Below are positions 18,154 to 27,471 of a stretch of DNA of 64,000 nt, piece after piece. The stretch is from the NCBI GenBank assembly GCA_018141785.1, contig CP073341.1:3317422-3381421 (forward strand), read 5' to 3'. The translations under genes were made by a program, and so were the position numbers. Source of the stretch: Candidatus Paraprochloron terpiosi LD05. Lineage in GTDB: Bacteria > Cyanobacteriota > Cyanobacteriia > Cyanobacteriales > Prochloraceae. How positions within the stretch are numbered: position 1 is the stretch's first letter; every line of letters begins with the position of its first letter. The notes under the pieces are model-generated. The model was given only the letters and a program-made list of their open reading frames with translations. It made no database searches and was not told where the DNA came from.

Positions 18154-21100
18154 TAACCAATTCTAGCAGTGAAAATGCATCGGGGCGTTGGTATGATTCT
18201 ATCTACATTTCAGCGGATGGGGAGTGGGATGTTTCAGACCGATTGTTGGCTCGGTTACCTATTTCTGGGGGCGTTTTAGCTGGGGATAGCTATACTCGCT
18301 CTGTGCAAACACCTATTCCCGGGTTGGTTCCTGGGGATTATCATGTGATTGTGCGTAGTGATATTACGGGGGTGGTTCCGGAAACGAATGAGTCCAATAA
18401 TTTGGCTGTTTCGTCGGGACAGATTACGATTGATGTGGGAGCTATCCCTTTGAATGGTAATGTGTCCGGGACTCTTTTTGAGAATACTTCTGTCTATTAT
18501 CGATTTGAGGTTCCTGCTGGGGAGACGTTGCGTTTCAGCTTGGATAGCGACTCTGAGGTTGCAGCGAATGAACTTTATGTGCGTTATGGGGATGTTCCCA
18601 GTCGCAGTGAGTTCGATTTTGGCTTTAATAATGCTTTTGCTGGGGATCAGGAGGTGGTGGTTCCTTTCACTCAGGAGGGTACCTATTATATTCTGGCTCG
18701 GGGAGAAGGGACACCTTTAACAAGCCAGAATTATACCCTGTCGGTGGAAACTGTTGATTTTGAGATTACTTCCCTATCCAGAAATAGCGGTGGCAACGCT
18801 GGTAGTGTGACGGTGGAGATATTGGGGGCTCAATTTGATGGTTTGACGGAGGTTAGCCTGGAAGATAATGGGGTGAAGGTGGTTGCTAGTCGCTTAGATT
18901 GGTTGGATCCTTCCCGATTATTCGCTACTTTTGACCTGACTAGTTTATCTCCGGGCGTCTATGATGTTGTAGGGAACAGGGGTACAGGGGAAAGGGCTGT
19001 TTTAGAGGATGGTTTTACGGTGGTTTCTGGGGGAAGGGCTGATTTGGTGGTGGATGTGTCCTACCCTGCGGCTGCAAGAATCGATACTGTTGTTCCCATG
19101 GTAATTGAGTATGCTAATGAAGGGAATATCGATATTGCCAGTCCTTTGGCTCTGTTGGTGAGTCAATCGGGAGCACCTTTGGCTTTAAGTCCTGAGGAAT
19201 TGGGGGATGACACGAGTTTGGAGTTGTTGTTGCAGGATGAAGGGGAGGTTTTTGGGGTTTTGCCTCCGGGGGCTAGGGGTTCGATTACGGTTTATACTCA
19301 GGCCACTGGTGGTTTGGATTTTAGTTTGAACACTTTTGGGGAGGGGGATACACCTTTAAATTGGGATGGCTATTTTGCTGCACAAGGGGAGGGGTTTGAA
19401 GAGGAGTATGGGGAGGTATTTCGGCAAGTTGTGGGTGAGACTGTGGGTGAGTTACAGTCTAATTTGGTGGATGTGCAACAGGGATGGTTGCAGTTGCTCG
19501 AATCGGAGTTGAGGCGATCTGGTAATACTCCCACGAGGGAGGATTATTTGTCTTTTTCTGTGGATGATTTGTTGGGGGCTGCTTCTTTTGCCGCTGTTTC
19601 TGCTGGGGATGAGTCTGTGGTGGAATCGGAGGGTTCTGAGGTTGCTGGTGCTAGTGGTAGCAGGGAGCCTTATTCTTTTTATGGCGGCTTATACGAAGGT
19701 TTTTTGAAACGAGGGGATATAGTTGGAAGTATACTGACACGAGGAACAGGGCCAAATCATAATCCGTCTGATCCATGGAGGCTAACAATCAATCCTGATG
19801 ATCTTTTCGCAATCCGAAATGGCAATCAGTTGGTTTTGGCACGGAATGTCAATCTGGATTATGAGGATCAAACTGTGCCAAATTCCTATACTATTGTCGT
19901 GGATCGAACCGATACCCCGGAGGCTGAAAATTACCAAATCACAATACCCGTCAAAGACGTGAAAGTTGATTTTGAGGTTCTATCCAATGGCGGAGTGATA
20001 AATTCAGGGGTGCCTACATATCTAGTCACTCACGGTTTTAGTAGCAATGCTGGAACCCCTTCAGTAAAAAGGGTAACCGAGGAAATCCTCTCAAATAGCC
20101 AAATCGGCAATAATGTCAATGTAGTGGCTGTTGACTGGCGAGAAGGTGCAGCCGCTGATGCTGTGGATTATCACAATTTGCCTTTGAGAGGCTTAGCCGG
20201 AAGGTACTATAACAATGCGGCTCTAAATACACTACGAGTTGGAGATGACGTTGCACAATGGCTCCAGGAGCAAAATTTGACGGGTTCAATCGCCTTGATA
20301 GGTCACAGTCTTGGCGCACACGTTTCCGGGGATGCAGCTACTGAATATCGACGACTAACAGGTAACACGGTTGAGAGAATCATTGGTTTAGATCCTGCTC
20401 GTCCGTTATTTGAAGGTACGAGGGATCATATACGATTGGATAAGAATGATGCCAATCAGGTTATTGCCGTCCACACATCTAATTTCTACGGGGATGTATC
20501 GCCTCATGGAGACTTAGATTTATACGTCAACCCCGTACGCAATGATAATACTGGAAGAATTTCATCATTCAATCATCCTGGTAGAACGCCAGTAATATCT
20601 AAATTTTTTACTTTCGATCACTCTTATGCCCATCAGTTTCTAACCAGGGTATTAAGTACAGAAGCGGTCTATGACTACAATGATTGCGACGGTCAATCAG
20701 GATGCCAAGATGAAAAACTTGTAGATTGGAAAGCTATTATCAATCCATCATCCTATGTAGATGGAAACAATATCTGGGATGTACACGAATCTCAAGTTAC
20801 CCTGTCGGAAGATTTGGTCGAGGAAAACAGTCCCAATGGCACTGTAGTGGGACAATTTGAGGTTAATCAATCCGGTCGTTATTCATTTGAACTATTGGAT
20901 GATGCTGGTGGACGCTTCCGTATAAGCAACAATCAACTCATTGTTGCTAATGGTAGTCAACTGGACTACGAAACAAACCGCAGCCACCGCATAAAAGTTA
21001 AAACTACAACTCATCCCGTCGTCTTAGATCCAATGATGGGCATGTTGGATTTTACTGTTACAGCAATACCTGAGTCTTTATTTACAATAAATATTGAAAA

Positions 21101-23522
21101 CGTCTGTGACGAACCCCACGAGATGCCTTGCGATGACGAACCACCAGGCAATCCTCCTGGTGACGGTGGTTTATTGCCTCCCGGAGGTCCAGGAGGGGGC
21201 AATAATAACAAAAACAACAACTGGTCATTTCCCATTGTCACCTCCATTGATCCCAATGATATTATTGGACCTGGGGGATTTGGCTCCGAAAACTGGATAA
21301 CCGCTAATAGTCCCCTTTCCTACACAATTCGCTTTGAGAACGACCCCGTCTTCGCCACTGCTCCCGCTCAGGTAGTTCGCATTACCCAGCAACTGGATAG
21401 TGACCTGGATTTCCGCACCTTCCGGGTAGGAGATTTTGGCTTTGGGGACACCTTTATAGATGTCCCGGAAAATCGCGCTTTTTATCAGACACGCTTGGAT
21501 CTGACAGAAGATGCCAACATCTTAGTCGATGTAGTGGCAGGTATTAATATTGCTACAGGAGAGGCATTTTGGGAGTTCACCACGGTAGATCCTTCCACTG
21601 GAGAGCTGCCCATTGATGCTTTTGCGGGTTTCTTGCCTCCCAATATTACTGCACCGGAAGGGGATGGTTTTGTTACCTATTCTATCCGTCCTAAATCAAC
21701 TATTGCTACAGGGACTGTCATTGATGCCGAAGCTACTATTGTCTTCGATATTAACGAACCCATCGACACTCCACCCATTTTCAATACTCTGGACGCAGTG
21801 GCACCAACAAGTACCATTGCTGCATTACCAGAAACCGTCGAAACGGAACAATTCCAGGTGACTTGGTCTGGTAACGACGACGAAGGGGGTTCAGCCATTG
21901 CCAGTTATACTATCTATGTATCTGATAATGGCAGCGCTTTTACCCCTTGGTTAGAGGATACAACCCTCACGGAAGCTACCTTTGTGGGAGAACCTGGTCA
22001 TACCTACCAATTCTATAGTGTTGCGAGGGATAATGCTGGGAATATAGAAGCCATACCCACAGCGCCACAGGCTTCCACCCAAATACCAGGAGGTAACACC
22101 CCACCGGAATTAGTTAATCCTATTTCAGACCAAATAGCTATAAAAGGTGCTGCTTTTAGCTTTACCTTCCCAGAAGATACCTTCGCCGATGCAGATACAG
22201 ACGACAGTCTCACCTACTCTGCCACCTTAGAAGATGGTAGTCCATTACCTTCATGGCTCAGTTTTGATGGAGATACTCGCACCCTCAGCGGTACCCCCAC
22301 CAACCAGAACCTCAGCATTACCATTATTGCCACAGATAACCAGGGAGCCACTGCTACTGATACCTTCTCCCTCTTGACAGTCGAGGAAGTTGACCCCATT
22401 ATTATTGGTGAAGTTGGCACTGTCACAGACTTTGACCATATCAGTAAGACCATCAACTTCAGCCAAACCTACAATAACCCAGTGGTTATAGCTGGACCCC
22501 TCTCCTATAATGGTATTCATACAGCTACCGTTCGCATATCCGAAATAACTGGTGAAGGTTTTACTGCCTTTGTCCAAGAACCTAGCAACCTGTACCCAAG
22601 GCACAATTTAGAAACCTTCTCCTATCTTGTTATCGAAGCAGGAACTTGGCAATGGCAAGATGGTACCTTGGTAGAAGTGGGAGCCATTGACACCAATGCT
22701 ACCGTAAGGCACAATTGGGAAACTATTAACTTCCAGACCAATTTCCAGGAAACTCCAACTATCTTCAGTCAAGTACAATCCTATAATGGACCTGACTTTG
22801 TCCGTACTCGTCAACGAGAGGATAGTGAGTCGGGTTTTCAATTCTCCATGGAAGAGGAAGAAGGAAGACTCAACACGATACACCTTACAGAGACTGTCGG
22901 CTATGTGGCTATCGCTCCGGGAGCTGGTACAATCAACGGATTGGACTATACTGTGGGTTCCACACCAGATGCGGTAGACCATAATTGGTATAATCTGGAC
23001 TTCGATGCTAGTTTCGCTCACTCTCCCAACTTCTTAGCACAATTAGCAAGCTATGATGATAGGAACTCAGCGGGATTGCGCTATCGGAACCTCACGGGTG
23101 AGGGTGTACAGGTGTTTGTAGAGGAGGACACCAGTCAGGATATCGAAACGCAGCATCCTACAGAAGTGGTCAATTTCCTGGCTATTGAGGGGGGTGTTCT
23201 CTCTGGAAATGGTTACGATCCATTGACTGGAAAGGCACTTATCAATGGTACTGACAGTGCAGAGATTTTGGTCGGTACTACAGGAGATGACCTAATTTCA
23301 GGTGGTTCAGGGAGCGATGTTTTTGTCCTTGGTTCGGGCGAAGATGTTATCTCTGATTTTACTGACGGTGTGGATAAAATCGGACTGAAAGTGGAGTTTG
23401 AGGAGTTGACTGTTAACCAGGTTGGTGGTGATAGTGTCATTGGCTTGGGGGTTGATTCCCTGACTCTAACTGGTGTTGATTCTGGTTTATTGACAGGGTC
23501 CGATTTTGTTTCTGTGATTTAG
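18154..23522 (+). CDS. Giant adhesin, C-terminal segment (lipase-like, lectin-like, RTX)
   Basis: C-terminal half of the giant adhesin, open from the intron boundary (first ATG-type start of a separate ORF would be 18243). Domains: remainder of the twelfth CARDB; pre-peptidase-like domain; IPT/CARDB-like beta domains; a pancreatic-lipase-type alpha/beta hydrolase at about 19980-20640 with nucleophile motif GHSLGAH, the aspartate in LDPARP, and a later histidine region; a cadherin-like domain; a proline/glycine/asparagine-rich linker near 21140-21220; a SIDPND-type beta domain; a fibronectin-like domain; a putative-Ig (He_PIG) domain PPELVNPISDQ...SGTP; three H-type-lectin-like repeats (22400-23190); and an RTX-type tail with TTGDDLISGGSGSDVF. 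The tail suggests calcium-dependent type I secretion. Spliced and frame-corrected length is 4,065 residues. Confidence 0.8.
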
Positions 23523-23553
23523 AAGGATTTGGCAAGAGCATGAGGTTGGAATC

Positions 23554-24147
23554 ATGAGATTAAATCAGAATGAATCGCGTTTTATCCGTCGATGGACGGT
23601 AGCAAATGCTGTAGGTTTTACCTTGGGAAATTTGTTGACTCTACCAGTTTTTTATTTTGTTGGCTTCGCACTATCAGGTGGTGGTTCATTTTCTACTTCA
23701 ACTTCTATCCAATTATTTATCCTGGTAGGCTCGATAATTGCAAGTCCAATTGGTTTTTGCCAAAAACTTGCTTTGATTGGGGAAGTTGACGATATTTGGT
23801 GGACACGAGCGAGTATCTTAGGTGGAGTTTTATGGGGTTGTTTTATGTTTGGTTGTTTTTGGATTGGTAACTTGAAAATGTCCTCTGATTTGATTTTGAT
23901 TTTTAGCTACCCTACCTTCGGAACTATCATTGGTATTTTACAAAGGTTTGTCTTAATGAAATCCTTGAATAAAGCTCCTTGGTGGATATTTAACAACCTA
24001 ACTTGTTGGACTGTAGTAGGGTTTTTGTTAGTTGGTTTTTTATCCTCGTCCAATTTAATATTAATTTTAGTTATGTTGCCATTTCTTGGAGCTATAATTG
24101 GATTATTTACAGGAATTCATCTGAACTGGTTGTTTAATAACTTTTAG
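23554..24147 (+). CDS. Multi-spanning membrane protein, copy 1
   Basis: A 197-residue hydrophobic protein with about five or six membrane segments. It opens MRLNQNESRFIRRWTVANAVGFTLGN and has a conserved GFCQKLALIG loop and a W..(R/A)ASILGG motif. I do not recognise a named family. Copies 2 and 3 at 24290 and 25117 share the same opening and motifs. It lies 31 bases downstream of the adhesin stop, so co-transcription is possible. Its C-terminus (GIHLNWLFNNF) differs from the TGIYLTWLLRNFKKE of the other copies, probably because of recombination with the fragment that follows. Confidence 0.6.
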   Translation: MRLNQNESRFIRRWTVANAVGFTLGNLLTLPVFYFVGFALSGGGSFSTSTSIQLFILVGSIIASPIGFCQKLALIGEVDDIWWTRASILGGVLWGCFMFGCFWIGNLKMSSDLILIFSYPTFGTIIGILQRFVLMKSLNKAPWWIFNNLTCWTVVGFLLVGFLSSSNLILILVMLPFLGAIIGLFTGIHLNWLFNNF

Positions 24148-24149
24148 AA

Positions 24150-24272
24150 AAATCACTGGTTCTGTGTTTGGGGTAGCTATACCAGGATTAATTACAGGTA
24201 TTAATCTTGCCCGGTTGTTGAAGAACTTCAAGAAAGAATAAGGTGTCCGATTTTGTTTCCGTGGTGATTTAG
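24150..24272 (+). pseudogene. Fragments of membrane protein end and adhesin tail
   Basis: Non-genic scrap made of two recognisable pieces. Bases 24152-24240 encode the C-terminus of another copy of the membrane protein (GVAIPGLITGINLARLLKNFKKE, stop TAA). Bases 24243-24272 resemble the last codons of the adhesin (SDFVSV then stop). This is the order found elsewhere in the array (membrane protein, then adhesin tail), so the fragment marks a deleted repeat unit. Confidence 0.6.
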
Positions 24273-24289
24273 AGGGATTTGGTAAAAGC

Positions 24290-24906
24290 ATGAGATTTAA
24301 GAGGAAGGAATGGCTTTTTGTGCTCAAATGGACGGTAGCAACTGCTGTAGGTGTTACCGGAGAAAGTTTGTTGGTTTTAGGAGTTATTTTTATTAATGGC
24401 ATGGGTGGTGGCTCTGAAAATAATTCTCTCGACTTATTTAATCTAAAAAGTTTTATTCTGGCAGGTTTGATACTTGGTACTCTAATTGGATTTTGCCAAA
24501 AACTTACTTTACTTTTTATGGTCAAGCTAACCGATTTAATTGGTGGATAAGAGCGAGTATCTTAGGTGGAATTTTGGGGGGTTTTATACTTTATTGCTTA
24601 TTTATCCCCAGCTGGAAAATACATTCTACTACTCTTTTTTTTGTTAGTTTAGCTATGCCAGGAATTACCATTGGGATTGCCCAACAATTTGTCTTAATGA
24701 AGTCCTTGAAAAAAGCTACAGTATGGGGTTGGCTCCCTGTCAATATAATTGCTTGGATTGTGACACAATTTGTTTTTATTACTGGCATTTTTGCTAATTT
24801 TAATCCAGTTATAACCTTATTAAAAGTGCTATTTTCGTTTGCTATACCTGGATTAATTACAGGTATTTATCTCACCTGGTTGTTGAGAAACTTCAAGAAA
24901 GAATAA
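24290..24906 (+). pseudogene. Multi-spanning membrane protein, copy 2 (frameshifted)
   Basis: Second paralogue of the membrane protein, in two frames. Bases 24290-24550 start MRFKRKEWLFVLKWTVATAVG, and 24493-24906 continue as FYGQANRFNWWIRASILGG to TGIYLTWLLRNFKKE. The break lies near 24508-24520, where CTTTTTATGG replaces the shorter ATTGGG of copy 3, so an indel of a few bases shifted the frame. Probably inactive unless the base calls are wrong. The C-terminal 60 residues are almost the same as those of copy 3. Confidence 0.6.
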
Positions 24907-24907
24907 C

Positions 24908-25084
24908 GTGTCTGATTTTGTTACTGACGGTGTGGATAAGATTGGACTGAAAGTGGAGTTTGAGCAGTTGACTATTACCCAGGTTAGTGGCGATAGTGTC
25001 ATTAGCTTTGGAGCTGATTCTTTAACTTTGACTGGTGTCGATTCTAGTTTGCTAACAGGGGAGGATTTTGTTTCCGTGATTTAG
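24908..25084 (+). pseudogene. Adhesin RTX-tail remnant
   Basis: A 58-codon open stretch beginning GTG TCT GAT TTT and ending at the adhesin's own stop context (DFVSVI). It reads TDGVDKIGLKVEFEQLTITQ and LTLTGVDSSLLTGEDFVSVI, clearly homologous to the last 55 residues of the giant adhesin. The start fuses the final SDFV to the earlier SDFTDGVDKIG motif, a likely recombination point between similar sequences. It is a leftover of a duplicated unit, not an independent gene. Confidence 0.65.
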
Positions 25085-25116
25085 AAGGATTTGATAAGGA
25101 AATGAGGATTTGAGTT

Positions 25117-25698
25117 ATGAAGTTTAATAAGAATGAATCCCGTTTTATCCGTCGATGGACGGTAGCAACTGCTGTAGGTTTTACTTTAGGAAGTCCGTTT
25201 AGTCTCGGAGTTATTTTGACTAATGGTATGGGTGGTGGCTTTGAAAATTCTTCAACTTATATTAAATTATTTACCCTGGCAGGTGTGATACTTGGAACCT
25301 CAATTGGTTTTTGCCAAACACTTGCTTTGATTGGGCAAGCTAAACAAGTGATTTTGTGGATACCAGCGAGTATCTTAGGCGGAACTTTGGGAGGTTTGAT
25401 AGTTGGTAGCTTGGGTGAGACAGCCGTGATTTTGAGCGTAGTTATGCCAGGAATTTTTATTGGGATTGCTCAATCGTTTGTTTTAATGAAGTCCTTGAAA
25501 AAATCTACGGTGTGGGGGTGGATACCTGTCAATATAATTGCTTGGATTGTGGCACAGGTTCTATTTCTTGCTGGCTTTGCAGCTTTTCAGTTAAATGAAG
25601 TTCCAACTTTATTTGCCTTGCTATTTTCAGGTGCTATTCCAGGATTAATTACAGGTATTTATCTCACCTGGTTGTTGAGAAACTTCAAGAAAGAATAA
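25117..25698 (+). CDS. Multi-spanning membrane protein, copy 3
   Basis: An intact 193-residue paralogue of the protein at 23554. It opens MKFNKNESRFIRRWTVATAVGFTLGS, has the GFCQTLALIGQA loop, WIPASILGGTLGG, and ends TGIYLTWLLRNFKKE. About six hydrophobic segments are visible. The family is unrecognised. Like copy 1 it follows an adhesin tail at about 30 bases, which suggests that the adhesin 3' end plus this gene was the unit of duplication. Confidence 0.6.
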   Translation: MKFNKNESRFIRRWTVATAVGFTLGSPFSLGVILTNGMGGGFENSSTYIKLFTLAGVILGTSIGFCQTLALIGQAKQVILWIPASILGGTLGGLIVGSLGETAVILSVVMPGIFIGIAQSFVLMKSLKKSTVWGWIPVNIIAWIVAQVLFLAGFAAFQLNEVPTLFALLFSGAIPGLITGIYLTWLLRNFKKE

Positions 25699-25708
25699 CC
25701 TGTCTAAT

Positions 25709-27289
25709 TTGGTTTCCATTCCTGTTACACCCACAAGTACGGTTGCTCCATTACCTGTTTCCACCGAAACGGAGCAATTCCAGGTGACTTGGTCTGGTAA
25801 CATAGAAGCAATACCCACAGCGCCACAAGCTTCCACCCAAATAGCAGGAGGTAACACCCCACCAGAGCTGGTTAATCCTATTTCTGACCAGGTGGCTATA
25901 AAAGGTGCTGCTTTTAGCTATACTTTCCCAGAAGATACCTTCTCAGACCCTGATATAGACGACACTTTGACCTACTCAGCCACCTTAGAAGATGGTAGTC
26001 CATTACCTTCATGGCTAAGTTTTACTCCAGATACTCGCACTCTGAGTGGTACTCCAACTCAGTCTAACGTTGGTAATCTCAGCATTACCATTATTGCTAC
26101 AGATAACCAGGGAGCTACTGCTACCGATACCTTCTCCCTCTTAACAGTAGAAAAAATTAACCCCATTATTATTGGTGAAGTTGGTACTGTCACAGACTTT
26201 GACCATATTAGACAAACAATCAACTTCAGCCAAACCTACAATAACCCAGTAGTCATAGCTGGACCCCTCTCCTATAATGGTATTCATACAGCTACCGTTC
26301 GCATATCCGAAATAACTGGTGAAGGTTTTACTGCCTTTGTCCAAGAACCTAGCAACCACTACCCAAGGCACAATTTAGAAACCTTCTCCTATCTTGTCCT
26401 AGAAGCAGGAACTTGGCAATGGTCAGATGGTACCTTAATAGAAGTGGGAGCGATTGACACCAATGCTACCGTAAGGCACAATTGGGAAACTATTAACTTC
26501 CAGACCAATTTCGTTCAAACTCCAACTATCTTCAGTCACGTACAATCCTATAATGGACCTGACTTCGTCCGTACTCGTCAACGTAATGATAGTGAGTCGG
26601 GTTTTCAATTCTCCATGGAAGAGGAAGAAGGAAGACTCAACACGATACACCTTACCGAAACTGTGGGCTATGTAGCTATCGCTCCAGGAGCTGGTACAAT
26701 CAACGGACTGGACTATACTGTGGGTTCTACGCCAGATGCGGTGGACCATAATTGGTATAACCTGGACTTCGATGCAGATTTCCAGTCTTCTCCCAACTTC
26801 TTAGCACAATTAGCAAGCTATGATGATAGGAACTCAGCGGGATTGCGCTATCGGAACCTCACGGGTGAGGGTGTACAGGTGTTTGTAGAGGAGGACACCA
26901 GTCAGGATATCGAAACGCAGCATCCTACAGAAGTGGTCAATTTCCTGGCTATTGAGGGGGGTGTTCTCTCTGGAAATGGTTACGATCCATTGACTGGAAA
27001 GGCACTTATCAATGGTACTGACAGTGCAGAGATTTTGGTCGGTACTACAGGAGATGACCTAATTTCAGGTGGTTCAGGGAGCGATGTTTTTGTCCTTGGT
27101 TCGGGCGAAGATGTTATCTCTGATTTTACTGACGGTGTGGATAAAATCGGACTGAAAGTGGAGTTTGAGGAGTTGACTGTTACCCAGGTTGGTAGCGATA
27201 GTGTCGTTAGCTTGGGGGCTGATTCTCTAACTCTAACTGGTTTTGATTCTGGTTTGTTGACGGAGTCAGATTTTGTTTCTGTGATTTAA
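25709..27289 (+). CDS. Duplicated adhesin C-terminal fragment (lectin-like, RTX)
   Basis: A 526-codon frame homologous to the last 590 or so residues of the giant adhesin. It begins with a degenerate tail motif (NLVSIPVTPTSTVAPLPV), then a fibronectin-like domain with an internal deletion (WSGN joined directly to IEAIPTAP). He_PIG, three H-type-lectin-like repeats and the RTX tail with TTGDDLISGGSGSDVF follow. Bases 26850-27210 are almost identical to 23080-23440, indicating recent duplication or gene conversion. Only a TTG start is available and no clear ribosome-binding site is seen, so it may be a pseudogene or a donor for variation of the main gene. Confidence 0.6.
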   Translation: MVSIPVTPTSTVAPLPVSTETEQFQVTWSGNIEAIPTAPQASTQIAGGNTPPELVNPISDQVAIKGAAFSYTFPEDTFSDPDIDDTLTYSATLEDGSPLPSWLSFTPDTRTLSGTPTQSNVGNLSITIIATDNQGATATDTFSLLTVEKINPIIIGEVGTVTDFDHIRQTINFSQTYNNPVVIAGPLSYNGIHTATVRISEITGEGFTAFVQEPSNHYPRHNLETFSYLVLEAGTWQWSDGTLIEVGAIDTNATVRHNWETINFQTNFVQTPTIFSHVQSYNGPDFVRTRQRNDSESGFQFSMEEEEGRLNTIHLTETVGYVAIAPGAGTINGLDYTVGSTPDAVDHNWYNLDFDADFQSSPNFLAQLASYDDRNSAGLRYRNLTGEGVQVFVEEDTSQDIETQHPTEVVNFLAIEGGVLSGNGYDPLTGKALINGTDSAEILVGTTGDDLISGGSGSDVFVLGSGEDVISDFTDGVDKIGLKVEFEELTVTQVGSDSVVSLGADSLTLTGFDSGLLTESDFVSVI

Positions 27290-27438
27290 AGCTATTTGGG
27301 AGGTTAAAAAAATGAGCCAAAAGCGGAAAAACATATTGAGTACTCCAATTTTATCTCTACAAAAAACAATAATTTTACTATAATTTTAGGTACTAATCCC
27401 AGTCTAATTGATGCTATTGACTTCACGGTAATTTAATA

Positions 27439-27467
27439 TAGGGTATCGGTGGGCAATGCCTACCCTA
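27439..27467. terminator. Hairpin between convergent genes
   Basis: Inverted repeat TAGGGTA (27439-27445) / TACCCTA (27461-27467), with inner GGC/GCC pairing. It resembles the GGTGGGCATTGCCCACC repeat at 62182-62198, so it may be a dispersed palindromic repeat. It sits between the adhesin fragment (+) and gyrA (-) and could end transcription from both sides. Confidence 0.4.
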
Positions 27468-27471
27468 CAAA

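Noticed and set aside
21011-21256. Proline-rich ORF on the minus strand
   Set aside because: Antisense shadow of the adhesin's proline/glycine/asparagine-rich linker.
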